Of a DNA stretch of 31,419 nucleotides, positions 25,401 through 31,419 are shown one piece after another (position 1 is the stretch's first letter; every line of letters begins with the position of its first letter). A program made the translations under genes and the position numbers. The notes under the pieces were generated by a model that saw only the letters and a program-made list of their open reading frames with translations, was not told the origin of the DNA and searched no databases. The stretch comes from CAZVCJ01 sp964625745 (lineage in GTDB: Bacteria > Chloroflexota > Anaerolineae > VGOG01): the NCBI GenBank assembly GCA_964625745.1, contig CAZVCJ010000033.1, forward strand, positions 1 to 31,419. The letters run 5' to 3'.

Positions 25401-26857
25401 TGACCTTCGACTCTAACGGCCTGTATCCCGGCGCCTACTTCGGCAGTCTGGTCATCAGCAGCACCGCCACGGCCACCCCACAGGTGCTGGTGCCGCTGAC
25501 GCTGACCGTGGAGAGTGGTACGCTGCAGGGCCGGGTCACCGAGATCGGCAGCGGTGTTCCAATCAACGGGGCGTTGGTTACAGCCGATCCTGGCGGCTTC
25601 ACGACCCTCACAGACATGAACGGCGACTACAGCTACGACCCGCCGGCTTACGGCGACTACACCGTGACCGTGGCGGCCTTTGGGTATGAGAGCGGTGTGG
25701 TCAGTGGTGTCAACGTAGCCCAGGGCGTGACCGTGGCCCTGGACTTTCAGCTTACCCCCATCCCGCCTGCCAGCATCGAGGGCACGGTGCGCGATGGTTC
25801 TGGACACGGCTGGCCGCTCTATGCTCGCCTGGAGGTGGAGGGGTTCCAGCTCGAAGATGTGCTCTTCACCAACCCGGTCAGCGGTTACTACTCCACCACC
25901 TTGCCGCAGGGCGTGCCGTTCACCTTCACCGTGAAGGCGGAAAGCGATGGCTACATCGAGGTCACGCGCGTCGTCACGCCGGGCGCTACCGAGAACTTCG
26001 TGCTGGACGTTGATGCGGTGGCGTGCGCTGCGCCGGGGTACACGGTGACGGTGAGCGCTCTCGTCAACGAGGACTTTGAGACCTGGCCGCTGAGTGGCTG
26101 GAGCATTGTAGATAACACCGCTAGTGGCTGTGTCTGGTGCGGCGACGATGACCTGGAAGACGACTCTGAGGGCAACCTCACGGGCAGTTCCGGCAGCTTC
26201 GCTGACGCCGATAGCGACGACTGCGGCGAGCAGGATATGGACACCGAGCTGATATCGCCGCCGCTCGATGCTTCGCCCTACGGGGTTATCCTGGTTGATT
26301 TTTCGTACCACAAGGGCTACGGCAGCGACGCTGCCGATGTGGATCTCTTCGACGGCGCCAACTGGAACACGATCTGGACGGCCCCTAACAACACCGGCGG
26401 CCGGGCTAGGGCAAAAGGTCCCAGCTCCGCAGCCGGTGCCAGGGTCCGCTTCCATTACTACGATGCTTTCTGGGAATGGTGGTGGCAGGTAGACGAGGTG
26501 CGCATCAGTGGCATGACCTGTGTCCCGCTCGCGGGCGGCGGCCTGGTCGTCGGCAACGTCTACGACCGCGACACCGGCGACGGGCTGAACGGTGCGAAGG
26601 TCACCAGCGTCCACCACCAGACCGACGCCACGACCACCTGGGCCACGCCGGACGATCCAGTTGTGGATGACGGCTTTTATATTCTCTTCTCGTCGCTCAC
26701 CGGCGCTCATCCCTTTGAGGCCAGCGCACCTGGCTACGTCACCGACATGCAGACGCCTGCCGTCGTTGCCGACGCTGTCGCTACCCAGGACTTTGTGCTG
26801 CACAGAAAGTTCGACGTCTTCCTCCCGCTGATTTCTCTTCGCTTCGGAGGTTTTTGA
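22454..26857 (+). CDS. Large secreted subtilisin-family (S8) protease
   Basis: About 1,467 residues. AGGAGGT (22441-22447) sits 6 nt before GTG 22454; the ATG at 22421 has no such site. A signal peptide (LIVGAVLLSLMILPTRA) is followed by a propeptide, then the catalytic domain with Asp191 (VAVLDTGIQWDHEFF), His255 (SHGTHVAGIAAG) and Ser425 (GTSMSTPHVAGA). Downstream are carboxypeptidase-regulatory-like and other beta-sandwich repeats (FLSGTVKEDAAG, VSGVISDANTGWPLY, LQGRVTEIGSG), and two copies of a module beginning EDFETWPL and rich in DDDLEDDSEGN, possibly calcium-binding. The protein ends FDVFLPLISLRFGGF, like the LPL tail common in exported Chloroflexota proteins. Likely an extracellular degradative enzyme. 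Confidence 0.92.
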   Translation: MSKHTTFFCSLIVGAVLLSLMILPTRAATQTPGEPEPREEAAPPVRLPAPVPEDGLQTTAEKLRATAHKEGAMPLIVGVKTEVPFVPEGKRAAPQSVQRQRQAINTAQETLLDSLSSFSISINARYKYIPYVALTVDGAGLEALLDSPLVAGVYEDGLDAPLLDSSVPIIGADDVWAAGYDGSDWAVAVLDTGIQWDHEFFGGISASRVITEACYSRGEDWYNPGTKGSLCAPEPHAADATVPLCWHGASNICSHGTHVAGIAAGSHASATVAYDGVAPGADIIAIQVFSYFEDENDVLSWTSDQMLALERVYDMSFSYDIAAVNMSLGGEHYTNYCDSDPRKAAIDNLRSVGIATVIASGNESYTDGVSAPACISSAVAVGGTQDDDTLIPWSNSSEMVHLLAPGEGVNSSIPDNAYAAKSGTSMSTPHVAGAWALLKQADPAATVDEILAVLQDTGVPVTDARNGITRSRIQVDAALPYMTGGFLSGTVKEDAAGYPPIAGAIVRASNPTYTLQTTTDASGAYHLCAPVGAYTVTAVAYGYQPATVTGLPVSSGATTTQDLTLTAYTNYYTVSGVISDANTGWPLYASITVDGDPFGPPEGIFWNDPVTGYYSMTLVEGTTYAFGLNAWVAGYVPATRTVGPLTTDIPQDVALDVDAVACTAPGYTMTVSALLLGEDFETWPLCSWIFVDNTGSGCFWYGDDDLEDDSEGNLTGGSGNFADADSDNCGRQSMDTELISPPLDASTYGVILVDFSYHKGYGSDAADVDLFDGANWNTIWTAPNNTGGRARAKGPSSAAGARVRFHYYDAFWEWWWQVDEVRISGATCVPLAGGGLVVGNVYDNNTGYGLDSATVSNESGYSTTTGPTPDPAVDEGFYTLFSPQGSHVFTATRSGYVSDVQTPTVSLSGAIRQDFYLEAPAIEVAPFGLSAVLGGAATSVQTLIITNTGTLDLDWDISEAITWAGVSPVRGTIAPGLGTGVDVTFDSNGLYPGAYFGSLVISSTATATPQVLVPLTLTVESGTLQGRVTEIGSGVPINGALVTADPGGFTTLTDMNGDYSYDPPAYGDYTVTVAAFGYESGVVSGVNVAQGVTVALDFQLTPIPPASIEGTVRDGSGHGWPLYARLEVEGFQLEDVLFTNPVSGYYSTTLPQGVPFTFTVKAESDGYIEVTRVVTPGATENFVLDVDAVACAAPGYTVTVSALVNEDFETWPLSGWSIVDNTASGCVWCGDDDLEDDSEGNLTGSSGSFADADSDDCGEQDMDTELISPPLDASPYGVILVDFSYHKGYGSDAADVDLFDGANWNTIWTAPNNTGGRARAKGPSSAAGARVRFHYYDAFWEWWWQVDEVRISGMTCVPLAGGGLVVGNVYDRDTGDGLNGAKVTSVHHQTDATTTWATPDDPVVDDGFYILFSSLTGAHPFEASAPGYVTDMQTPAVVADAVATQDFVLHRKFDVFLPLISLRFGGF
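24693..24928 (+). repeat. Internal duplication in the protease gene, copy 1
   Basis: These 236 bp are identical to 26277-26512, offset by 1,584 bp (528 codons), as far as I can align by eye. Flanking sequence of the same module has diverged, so the identity points to recent gene conversion. Confidence 0.85.
26277..26512 (+). repeat. Internal duplication in the protease gene, copy 2
   Basis: Second copy of the identical 236-bp block, encoding roughly residues 1275-1353 (YHKGYGSDAADVDLFDGANW and onward). Confidence 0.85.
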
Positions 26858-26899
26858 TGAGCTCTTTCACCCTATGTTCTGTTGGAAAGGTGACGTGAA

Positions 26900-27595
26900 G
26901 TGGATTCGATCCGGGTTCTGCTCGTAGATGACCAGGAGATCGTCAGGCGCGGGTTGACGACGATCCTGAAGTATGCGCCAGGCATCGAGGTGGTGGGTCA
27001 GGCCAGTGACGGGGAAGAGGCGGTGGCCCTGGCCCGCGCCCTGCGGCCCGACGTGGTGCTCATGGACCTGAAGATGCCTCGGCTGGGGGGTATCCCAGCC
27101 ACGCGGCGCATCTGCGCGGGGCTGTCCGATACCCAGGTGATCATCCTCACCACCTACGACACCGACGATCTGGTCTTCGAGGGGATCAAAGCTGGGGCCA
27201 GGGGCTACCTGCTCAAGGACGCCGCCAGCGAGACGCTGGTGGAGGCTATCCGGGGCGTGGTGCGGGGAGAATCGCGGATTGACCACAGCGTGGCGCGCAA
27301 AGTGCTGAACGAGTTCCAGCGATTGGCCACCCAGTCGCCGACCCGCCCTATCCCCCGACCCGCGCCAGACCCACAGGATCAGCCCATCATTGAGCCCCTC
27401 ACCCCCCGCGAAGAGGAGGTGCTCCACTTGCTGGTCGAGGGGTTGTCGAACAAGGAGATCGGCGCCCGACTGCACCTGACCGAGGGGACGATCAAGAACT
27501 ACGTCAGCAACGTCATCGCCAAGCTCCAGGCCAACGACCGAACGCACGCCGTGGTCACCGCCCTGCGTCGTGGTCTGGTGGATCTGGGGGAGTAG
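26900..27595 (+). CDS. NarL/FixJ-family response regulator
   Basis: A 231-residue protein starting at GTG 26900. The receiver domain (about 1-125) has acidic pocket residues Asp10 and Asp11, phosphoacceptor Asp56 (VVLMDLKMP), and the conserved Thr/Lys of VIILTTYD and GYLLKDA. A Pro-rich linker follows, then a LuxR-type HTH (about 165-225) with LTPREEEVLHLLVEGLSNKE and TEGTIKNYVSNVI. No intact kinase is adjacent; the NarL-type kinase pseudogene at 17811-18399 is the only relative in view. It may be an orphan, or regulated by a kinase elsewhere. Confidence 0.92.
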   Translation: MDSIRVLLVDDQEIVRRGLTTILKYAPGIEVVGQASDGEEAVALARALRPDVVLMDLKMPRLGGIPATRRICAGLSDTQVIILTTYDTDDLVFEGIKAGARGYLLKDAASETLVEAIRGVVRGESRIDHSVARKVLNEFQRLATQSPTRPIPRPAPDPQDQPIIEPLTPREEEVLHLLVEGLSNKEIGARLHLTEGTIKNYVSNVIAKLQANDRTHAVVTALRRGLVDLGE

Positions 27596-27604
27596 AGAAA
27601 GAGA

Positions 27605-29089
27605 GTGGTGGGCTTCGTTGACAGCGCCGACGACATCTACAACGCCGCCGCCATCATCTACGATGGTGCCCTGGCCGGGGTGTATCACAAGATGTACCTC
27701 CCCAATTACGGGGTCTTCGACGAGAACCGCTACTTCCAGGCCGGTACCGACTATCCGGTCTTCGCGCTCCAGGGGACCACCATCGGCGTCAACATCTGCG
27801 AGGACATCTGGTATCCGGCTGGCCCCGGCGAGGTGCAGGCCCTGGCAGGAGGCGCCGAGGTCATCGTCACCATCTCGGCTTCCCCCTATCATGCTGGGAA
27901 GGGCCAGTCCAGGGAGAGGATGCTGGCCACCCGCGCCGCCGACAACGTGGCCATGGTGGCCTTCTGCAACCTGGTGGGCGGCCAGGACGAGTTGGTCTTC
28001 GACGGCAACAGCGTCATCTTCGATGAGCGAGGCGAGCTGGTGGTGCGGGGCCAACAGTTCGAGGAGGACCTGGTCGTGGCCGACCTGGACGTGGGCAGCG
28101 TCTTTCGCCAGCGACTCCACGACCCCAGGCGCCGAAAGGAGAAGTTGGCTGCCGATGTTGGGAAGGTGAGCAGGATAGCGCTGCCGGAGGTGAAATCTTG
28201 CGGGGAGAAGCCGCCCCTGCCCGCGAAGAAAATGGAGAGGCTTGAGCCTCTGGCGGAGATCTACCAGGCCCTGGTTCTGGGCACGCGGGACTATGTCCGC
28301 AAGAACGGCTTTCAGAAGGTGGTCATCGGGCTGTCCGGGGGCATTGATTCGTCTTTGACGGCGGCCATCGCCGTTGATGCCCTGGGGAAGGAGAACGTGG
28401 TAGGCGTTTTCATGCCCTCCCGCTACTCCTCCGAGGAAAGCCGCGAGGATGCCGGGAAGCTGGCCGAGAACCTGGGCATCCGCTTTCTGGTCATCCCCAT
28501 TGACGCGACCTTCCAGGCCTATCTTGACATGCTGGCTGAGCCCTTCGCGGGGATGGAGCCCGACGTGACTGAGGAGAACGTCCAGGCCCGCATCCGGGGG
28601 AACATCCTCATGGCGCTATCCAACAAGTTTGGCTGGCTGGTGCTGACGACGGGGAACAAAAGCGAGGTAAGTGCGGGTTACTGCACCCTCTATGGGGACA
28701 TGGCGGGCGGCTTCGCCGTCATCAAGGACGTGCCCAAAACGCTGGTCTACCAACTGGCCGGGCATAAGAACGGCTCGGCTGGCCGTGAGGTCATCCCCCG
28801 CAGGGTCTTCGAGAAGGCTCCCACGGCCGAGTTGCGGCCAGATCAGCGGGATGAGGACACCCTGGGCCCCTACGCCACCCTCGACCCCATCCTGCACGCC
28901 TACGTGGAGGAGGACCGCGGGCTGGACGAAATCGTGGCCCTGGGCTTCGACGAGGCCACCGTGCGCCGTATCATCGGTATGGTAGACCGCAACGAGTACA
29001 AGCGCCGCCAGGCCCCGCCGGGGGTCAAAATCACTCCTCGCGCCTTCGGCAAGGATCGGCGGCTGCCGATCACCAATCAATACAGATGA
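27605..29089 (+). CDS. nadE: Glutamine-dependent NAD+ synthetase, 5'-truncated
   Basis: The 494-residue frame starts within the N-terminal amidase (nitrilase-like) domain at VVGFVDSADDIYNAA. Lys29 (YHKMYLPNY) and the nucleophile Cys65 (NICEDIW) of the Glu-Lys-Cys triad are present. The preceding roughly 80 residues with the catalytic Glu are missing. The synthetase domain is intact: SGGIDSSL (244-251) and the TTGNKSE loop. Members are normally about 570-600 residues. It begins only 9 bp after the response regulator stop, so the missing end was probably lost in a rearrangement, though assembly error is possible. Ammonia-dependent NAD synthesis could survive; glutamine use should not. Confidence 0.85.
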   Translation: MVGFVDSADDIYNAAAIIYDGALAGVYHKMYLPNYGVFDENRYFQAGTDYPVFALQGTTIGVNICEDIWYPAGPGEVQALAGGAEVIVTISASPYHAGKGQSRERMLATRAADNVAMVAFCNLVGGQDELVFDGNSVIFDERGELVVRGQQFEEDLVVADLDVGSVFRQRLHDPRRRKEKLAADVGKVSRIALPEVKSCGEKPPLPAKKMERLEPLAEIYQALVLGTRDYVRKNGFQKVVIGLSGGIDSSLTAAIAVDALGKENVVGVFMPSRYSSEESREDAGKLAENLGIRFLVIPIDATFQAYLDMLAEPFAGMEPDVTEENVQARIRGNILMALSNKFGWLVLTTGNKSEVSAGYCTLYGDMAGGFAVIKDVPKTLVYQLAGHKNGSAGREVIPRRVFEKAPTAELRPDQRDEDTLGPYATLDPILHAYVEEDRGLDEIVALGFDEATVRRIIGMVDRNEYKRRQAPPGVKITPRAFGKDRRLPITNQYR

Positions 29090-29090
29090 C

Positions 29091-29123
29091 AGACTTCCGA
29101 AATCTTTGAGACTTCGGAAGTCT
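29091..29123. repeat. Palindromic repeat, second AGACTTCSGAAGTCT pair
   Basis: AGACTTCCGAAATCT (29091-29105, one change) and AGACTTCGGAAGTCT (29109-29123) form the same pair of palindromes as at 16757-16789, in the other order, directly after the nadE stop. Confidence 0.7.
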
Positions 29124-29208
29124 CAAGGCGAAGCGCAGGTTGGAACAAAAGACAGCCCAGTTGAGCGCCCTGCGGGAGGTAGCCGAGGAAGTCCTGCGGG
29201 AGGAGTAG
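29124..29208 (+). pseudogene. Coiled-coil C-terminal gene fragment
   Basis: An open stretch reads KRRLEQKTAQLSALREVAEE and then VLREE-stop, a regular charged helix without a start codon. It is probably the 3' tail of a lost gene, left between the palindromic repeat and the promoter that follows. Confidence 0.35.
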
Positions 29209-29211
29209 CGC

Positions 29212-29241
29212 TTGACAGTTTGGGAGGTCTCGTGATATAAT
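29212..29241 (+). promoter_or_regulatory. Consensus sigma-70 promoter
   Basis: A perfect TTGACA (29212-29217), 18-bp spacer and perfect TATAAT (29236-29241). It would give a leader of about 220 nt for the gene at 29467. It is unrelated to the repeated module. Confidence 0.75.
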
Positions 29242-29466
29242 GTTGATAGTTAGACCAATAGGCAGACCAGGTAACGGGGTTGGGTTCGCATTATTACCAA
29301 TTTAGTCCAAAGCATTTTGTCTTCTAGCCCTTCGGATAAAACAAGGTCGCGCCGCTTCCGCATAAAGAGCATATGCAGAAATAAGTCTGTATAATCAGTA
29401 GTTGGGCGCGCATGGAGACCGCCACGGACTTGAATCCGGAGCACACTTAATGAGAGTGAAATTGAA
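29242..29466 (+). other. Leader with a candidate attC right core
   Basis: No gene seen. GTTGGGC at 29401-29407 fits GTTRRRY and, extended to GTTGGGCGCG, is exactly complementary to CGCGCCCAAC ending at 30838. This marks the start of the cassette holding the 449-residue gene. No left arm could be identified. Confidence 0.5.
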
Positions 29467-30816
29467 ATGGTAGATGAGGGAAACCAACCTTTCGATAACT
29501 GGACGGATGAACAGAAAGAGGCATTTCTCGCATATTTCAACGCCTTCCTAGAGCGCAAGTCAAAAGAAAAGTTCGCGGACGAAATGACCCCGGAAGGCAT
29601 GCGGGCCCTAGTAGCGGTGATTACAGCTATCTCACATATAAGTGAGCGGCGCTTACAAGAGGCCAAAGACGACCAGGAGTTCAAAACCATCCTCGAACTA
29701 TTCCGTGCATCACAAAAGGAAGGGCAAGTTCTCCCTGACCTGCAACGAGTCTACGCGATAAAAAAGGGGGCAGCACTGCGTAGATTTGAGATTAGCCTTG
29801 AGGAATTGAGGACGAAAATTCTCGGCAAGCAATATCAGAACTACTTGAACTTGGTGCAAAGCGCGAAGGAAGATAAACAGAGTCTGGCCGAAAAAATATG
29901 GACGGATACGCTCGACAACTGCCCCGACTCTAAGTTGGTAGAGAAATATCGTCGGTTGACCAACGGCATCACCATAATCCGTCGCGACGTAGATTTCGAG
30001 TTGTCACCTGCTCTGTTGCAGGTGAAGGGTAAGGATTTCGACGCTATAGAGTATTTCGCATATCTCGTCTACAAGCCAGAGGAACGCTTATGGTCTGAAA
30101 CCTTCTTAGATCCTGAATGGGAAAGATTCCCTCTCAAGTGGGCGCACCATTTGCCAATAGCGCACGTCAAAACACTATTCGACATGTACAAAAGCGGAGA
30201 GGATATTTCACTCTATTATGTATCGAGATTTGAGAAAGACGGCATAGCAGCTATCAGGGAGCTAGTAAGCGATCCAATCGCGCGCACCCCCATTGCTAAG
30301 GAACTGGCTGGCATTCGAGAGGCAATCAATCAGGCGTTAATCTGTTATGAGAACCGACAACTTATGGCTTTCATGTACACCATCTTGCCCATCCTGGAAG
30401 GTATCTTGTGGAACTATTCGGTTTACTTGGACGCAATTGGTGAAGCCGAAATATATGTGAAAGGGACGAACTCTAATGAGGTCATTACCACGGATGGAAA
30501 TATCCATCCCGATCCAACTGTTGGCTTGCTCATGCGTCACAGTGCTTTCAAAGACTTTTTCGACCAAGAGTTCATTGAGTATTTCTGCAATGAACTCTAT
30601 AACGAGAGAAACCCGATTCTTCATGGCAGGCTCTTCAACTTCGCAACAATAGAAAACGCCGCTAGGAAACTCGCCACTCTGGAGTATTTGCTAATCCTAA
30701 TGCGCAGGCTAGTTGAGGAAAAGATTATCAGCAAATTCGACGAAGTGACGCCGCCCGAGGTGGTTGAAGAGTTGCTAAGAAGGCATAAGAGCGATGAGGG
30801 ATCACATCTTGAGTGA
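29467..30816 (+). CDS. Large HEPN-like cassette protein
   Basis: A 449-residue soluble protein with AT-richer codons than the adjacent nadE. The C-terminal third is helical, with NRQLMAFMYTILPILEGILW and then ELYNERNPILHGRLFN; Arg381 and His386 form the R-x4-H motif of HEPN RNases. The N-terminal 130 residues are charged and helical, and the middle (VEKYRRLTNGITIIRRDVDF) has no recognised domain. The length suggests a sensor-effector fusion rather than a simple toxin. It is bracketed by complementary cassette ends at 29401 and 30838. Antiviral or abortive-infection function is inferred. Confidence 0.7.
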   Translation: MVDEGNQPFDNWTDEQKEAFLAYFNAFLERKSKEKFADEMTPEGMRALVAVITAISHISERRLQEAKDDQEFKTILELFRASQKEGQVLPDLQRVYAIKKGAALRRFEISLEELRTKILGKQYQNYLNLVQSAKEDKQSLAEKIWTDTLDNCPDSKLVEKYRRLTNGITIIRRDVDFELSPALLQVKGKDFDAIEYFAYLVYKPEERLWSETFLDPEWERFPLKWAHHLPIAHVKTLFDMYKSGEDISLYYVSRFEKDGIAAIRELVSDPIARTPIAKELAGIREAINQALICYENRQLMAFMYTILPILEGILWNYSVYLDAIGEAEIYVKGTNSNEVITTDGNIHPDPTVGLLMRHSAFKDFFDQEFIEYFCNELYNERNPILHGRLFNFATIENAARKLATLEYLLILMRRLVEEKIISKFDEVTPPEVVEELLRRHKSDEGSHLE

Positions 30817-30831
30817 ACACCGACTGTTCGC

Positions 30832-30838
30832 GCCCAAC
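30832..30838 (+). repeat. Left core of attC site 8, split by an insertion
   Basis: GCCCAAC is followed after 9 nt by the element at 30848. The right half would be beyond the window. Confidence 0.65.
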
Positions 30839-30847
30839 CAGTCGTTG

Positions 30848-31419
30848 GTGTGTCCTGAAACTGTCAACGGCTAGCCGGTGGAAGTCCGGTCGTGGTAACC
30901 GCTGTTTGCGGAAGTGAGGCTGTCTGAAGAGCCCGGTGCGAGAAAACCGCCGAGACCGGTGGAAGGGCTTAGGGCACGACGCATTCGTGCGGAGCAGGGT
31001 GGCCTTGGCCACCGCCCTCTTCGAGGACGCAATCCTCAGAAAGGAGGTGGCAAGATGGCGAAAACAGTGCAACACGAATCCGGTGCCCTAACGGACACCG
31101 CCCTGGTAGTCCTTGGATGGCTCGCATTCCTAGGAGCCGCGGCAACAAGTGGCATGGCTCCAATGGTTTCGACCCTTCTCATGGCGGTTGCCAGGGTCCT
31201 GCCCTAAGCCCTTCAGCCACCTCGGTTGCAGGGAGTCAGATCAGTCCGTAGTACTCAGAGACGGTAGCGCCGTTCACATGGGGAAGGGACTGACAGGCAT
31301 ACATAGCCCGCAAAGGAAACCTTGTCTGGACTGGAGGCCAGATTAGCAAGGTAAACCTCACGGCGTTCATCCCCTGTCACCTGAAAACAAGCAGGGGGAA
31401 ACGCCGAAGCGAAAACGCA
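30848..31419 (+). mobile_element. Group II intron 5' part, probably reverse-transcriptase-encoding, runs off the window
   Basis: The first 50 nt match copies A-C almost exactly (GTGTGTCCTGAAACTGTCAA, then the GCCGG...CCGG hairpin). The rest diverges into a dense set of hairpins, for example GGTGGCC/GGCCACC and GAGGAC/GTCCTC-like stems at 31000-31040. From about 31230 the sequence GTCCGTAGTACTCAGAG and CACATGGGGAAGGGAC resembles the region just before the maturase gene of bacterial group II introns. The maturase itself is not in the window, so the call rests on resemblance. Confidence 0.6.
31055..31207 (+). CDS. 50-residue hydrophobic ORF inside the group II-like element
   Basis: AAGGAGGT at 31041-31048 is a near-perfect Shine-Dalgarno 6 nt before ATG 31055. 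The product starts MAKTVQHESGALTDTALVVL and continues with one long hydrophobic segment (about 14-49, LGWLAFLGAAATSGMAPMVS). It looks like a small single-pass membrane or holin-like peptide. Group II introns normally encode only a maturase in domain IV, so an upstream small ORF is unexpected. The SD-like sequence could instead be part of the ribozyme fold. Confidence 0.4.
   Translation: MAKTVQHESGALTDTALVVLGWLAFLGAAATSGMAPMVSTLLMAVARVLP

Noticed and set aside
25097..26803. Very long minus-strand open frame (568 codons) antisense to the protease
   Set aside because: It mirrors the codon pattern of the GC-rich plus-strand gene, has no family-like motifs and shows the same internal duplication as the sense gene. 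The protease frame has signal peptide, catalytic triad and domains.

Overview
The window is GC-rich bacterial DNA, and every gene I trust lies on the plus strand. The best guess at origin is Chloroflexota (Anaerolineae or a relative). The main support is the C-terminal FLPLI motif of the large secreted protease, a tail I associate with exported proteins of that phylum. This placement is inference. No rRNA, tRNA or CRISPR array was seen.

Two kinds of DNA alternate. The first is conventional operons: a heterodimeric ABC exporter (519-4657), an FtsX-type ABC exporter (11838-14955), a Bcr-like ABC-2 exporter (15051-17607), a secreted subtilisin of about 1,467 residues (22454-26857), a NarL-type response regulator (26900-27595) and a 5'-truncated NAD synthetase (27605-29089).

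The second kind looks like an integron gene-cassette array without an integrase in view. Sites with RYYYAAC and GTTRRRY cores and long imperfect inverted arms lie at 6854-6984, 7678-7807 and 19341-19472, all 130-132 bp; 11060-11158 is weaker. Several genes are bracketed by complementary ends, as integron cassettes are. Cargo includes two HEPN-like proteins, a membrane-protein/TIR pair, an aminoglycoside-adenylyltransferase-like protein, a DUF4258/YgiT toxin-antitoxin pair, a zinc-ribbon protein and a small membrane protein. This is mostly defence and toxin-antitoxin type content.

Two repeat families are laid over this. (1) A module made of an intrinsic terminator followed by a near-consensus sigma-70 promoter (17-bp spacer) occurs four times (4668, 5481, 7872, 18367). 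Three copies sit just upstream of a toxin-antitoxin-like or TIR module. (2) An ORF-less element of about 276 nt beginning GTGTGTCCTGAA sits 8-9 nt inside attC sites (9723, 19755, 21907). A longer relative at 30848, resembling the 5' part of a reverse-transcriptase group II intron, runs off the window. Removing the element at 9723 or 21907 restores an attC with paired arms.

Erosion is visible throughout: a histidine kinase gutted by palindromic elements (17811-18399), a 21-residue SDR remnant (22255), a glycosyltransferase whose C-terminus reads into an inserted element, a small gene with an in-frame TGA (6629-6823), and NadE without its first roughly 80 residues.
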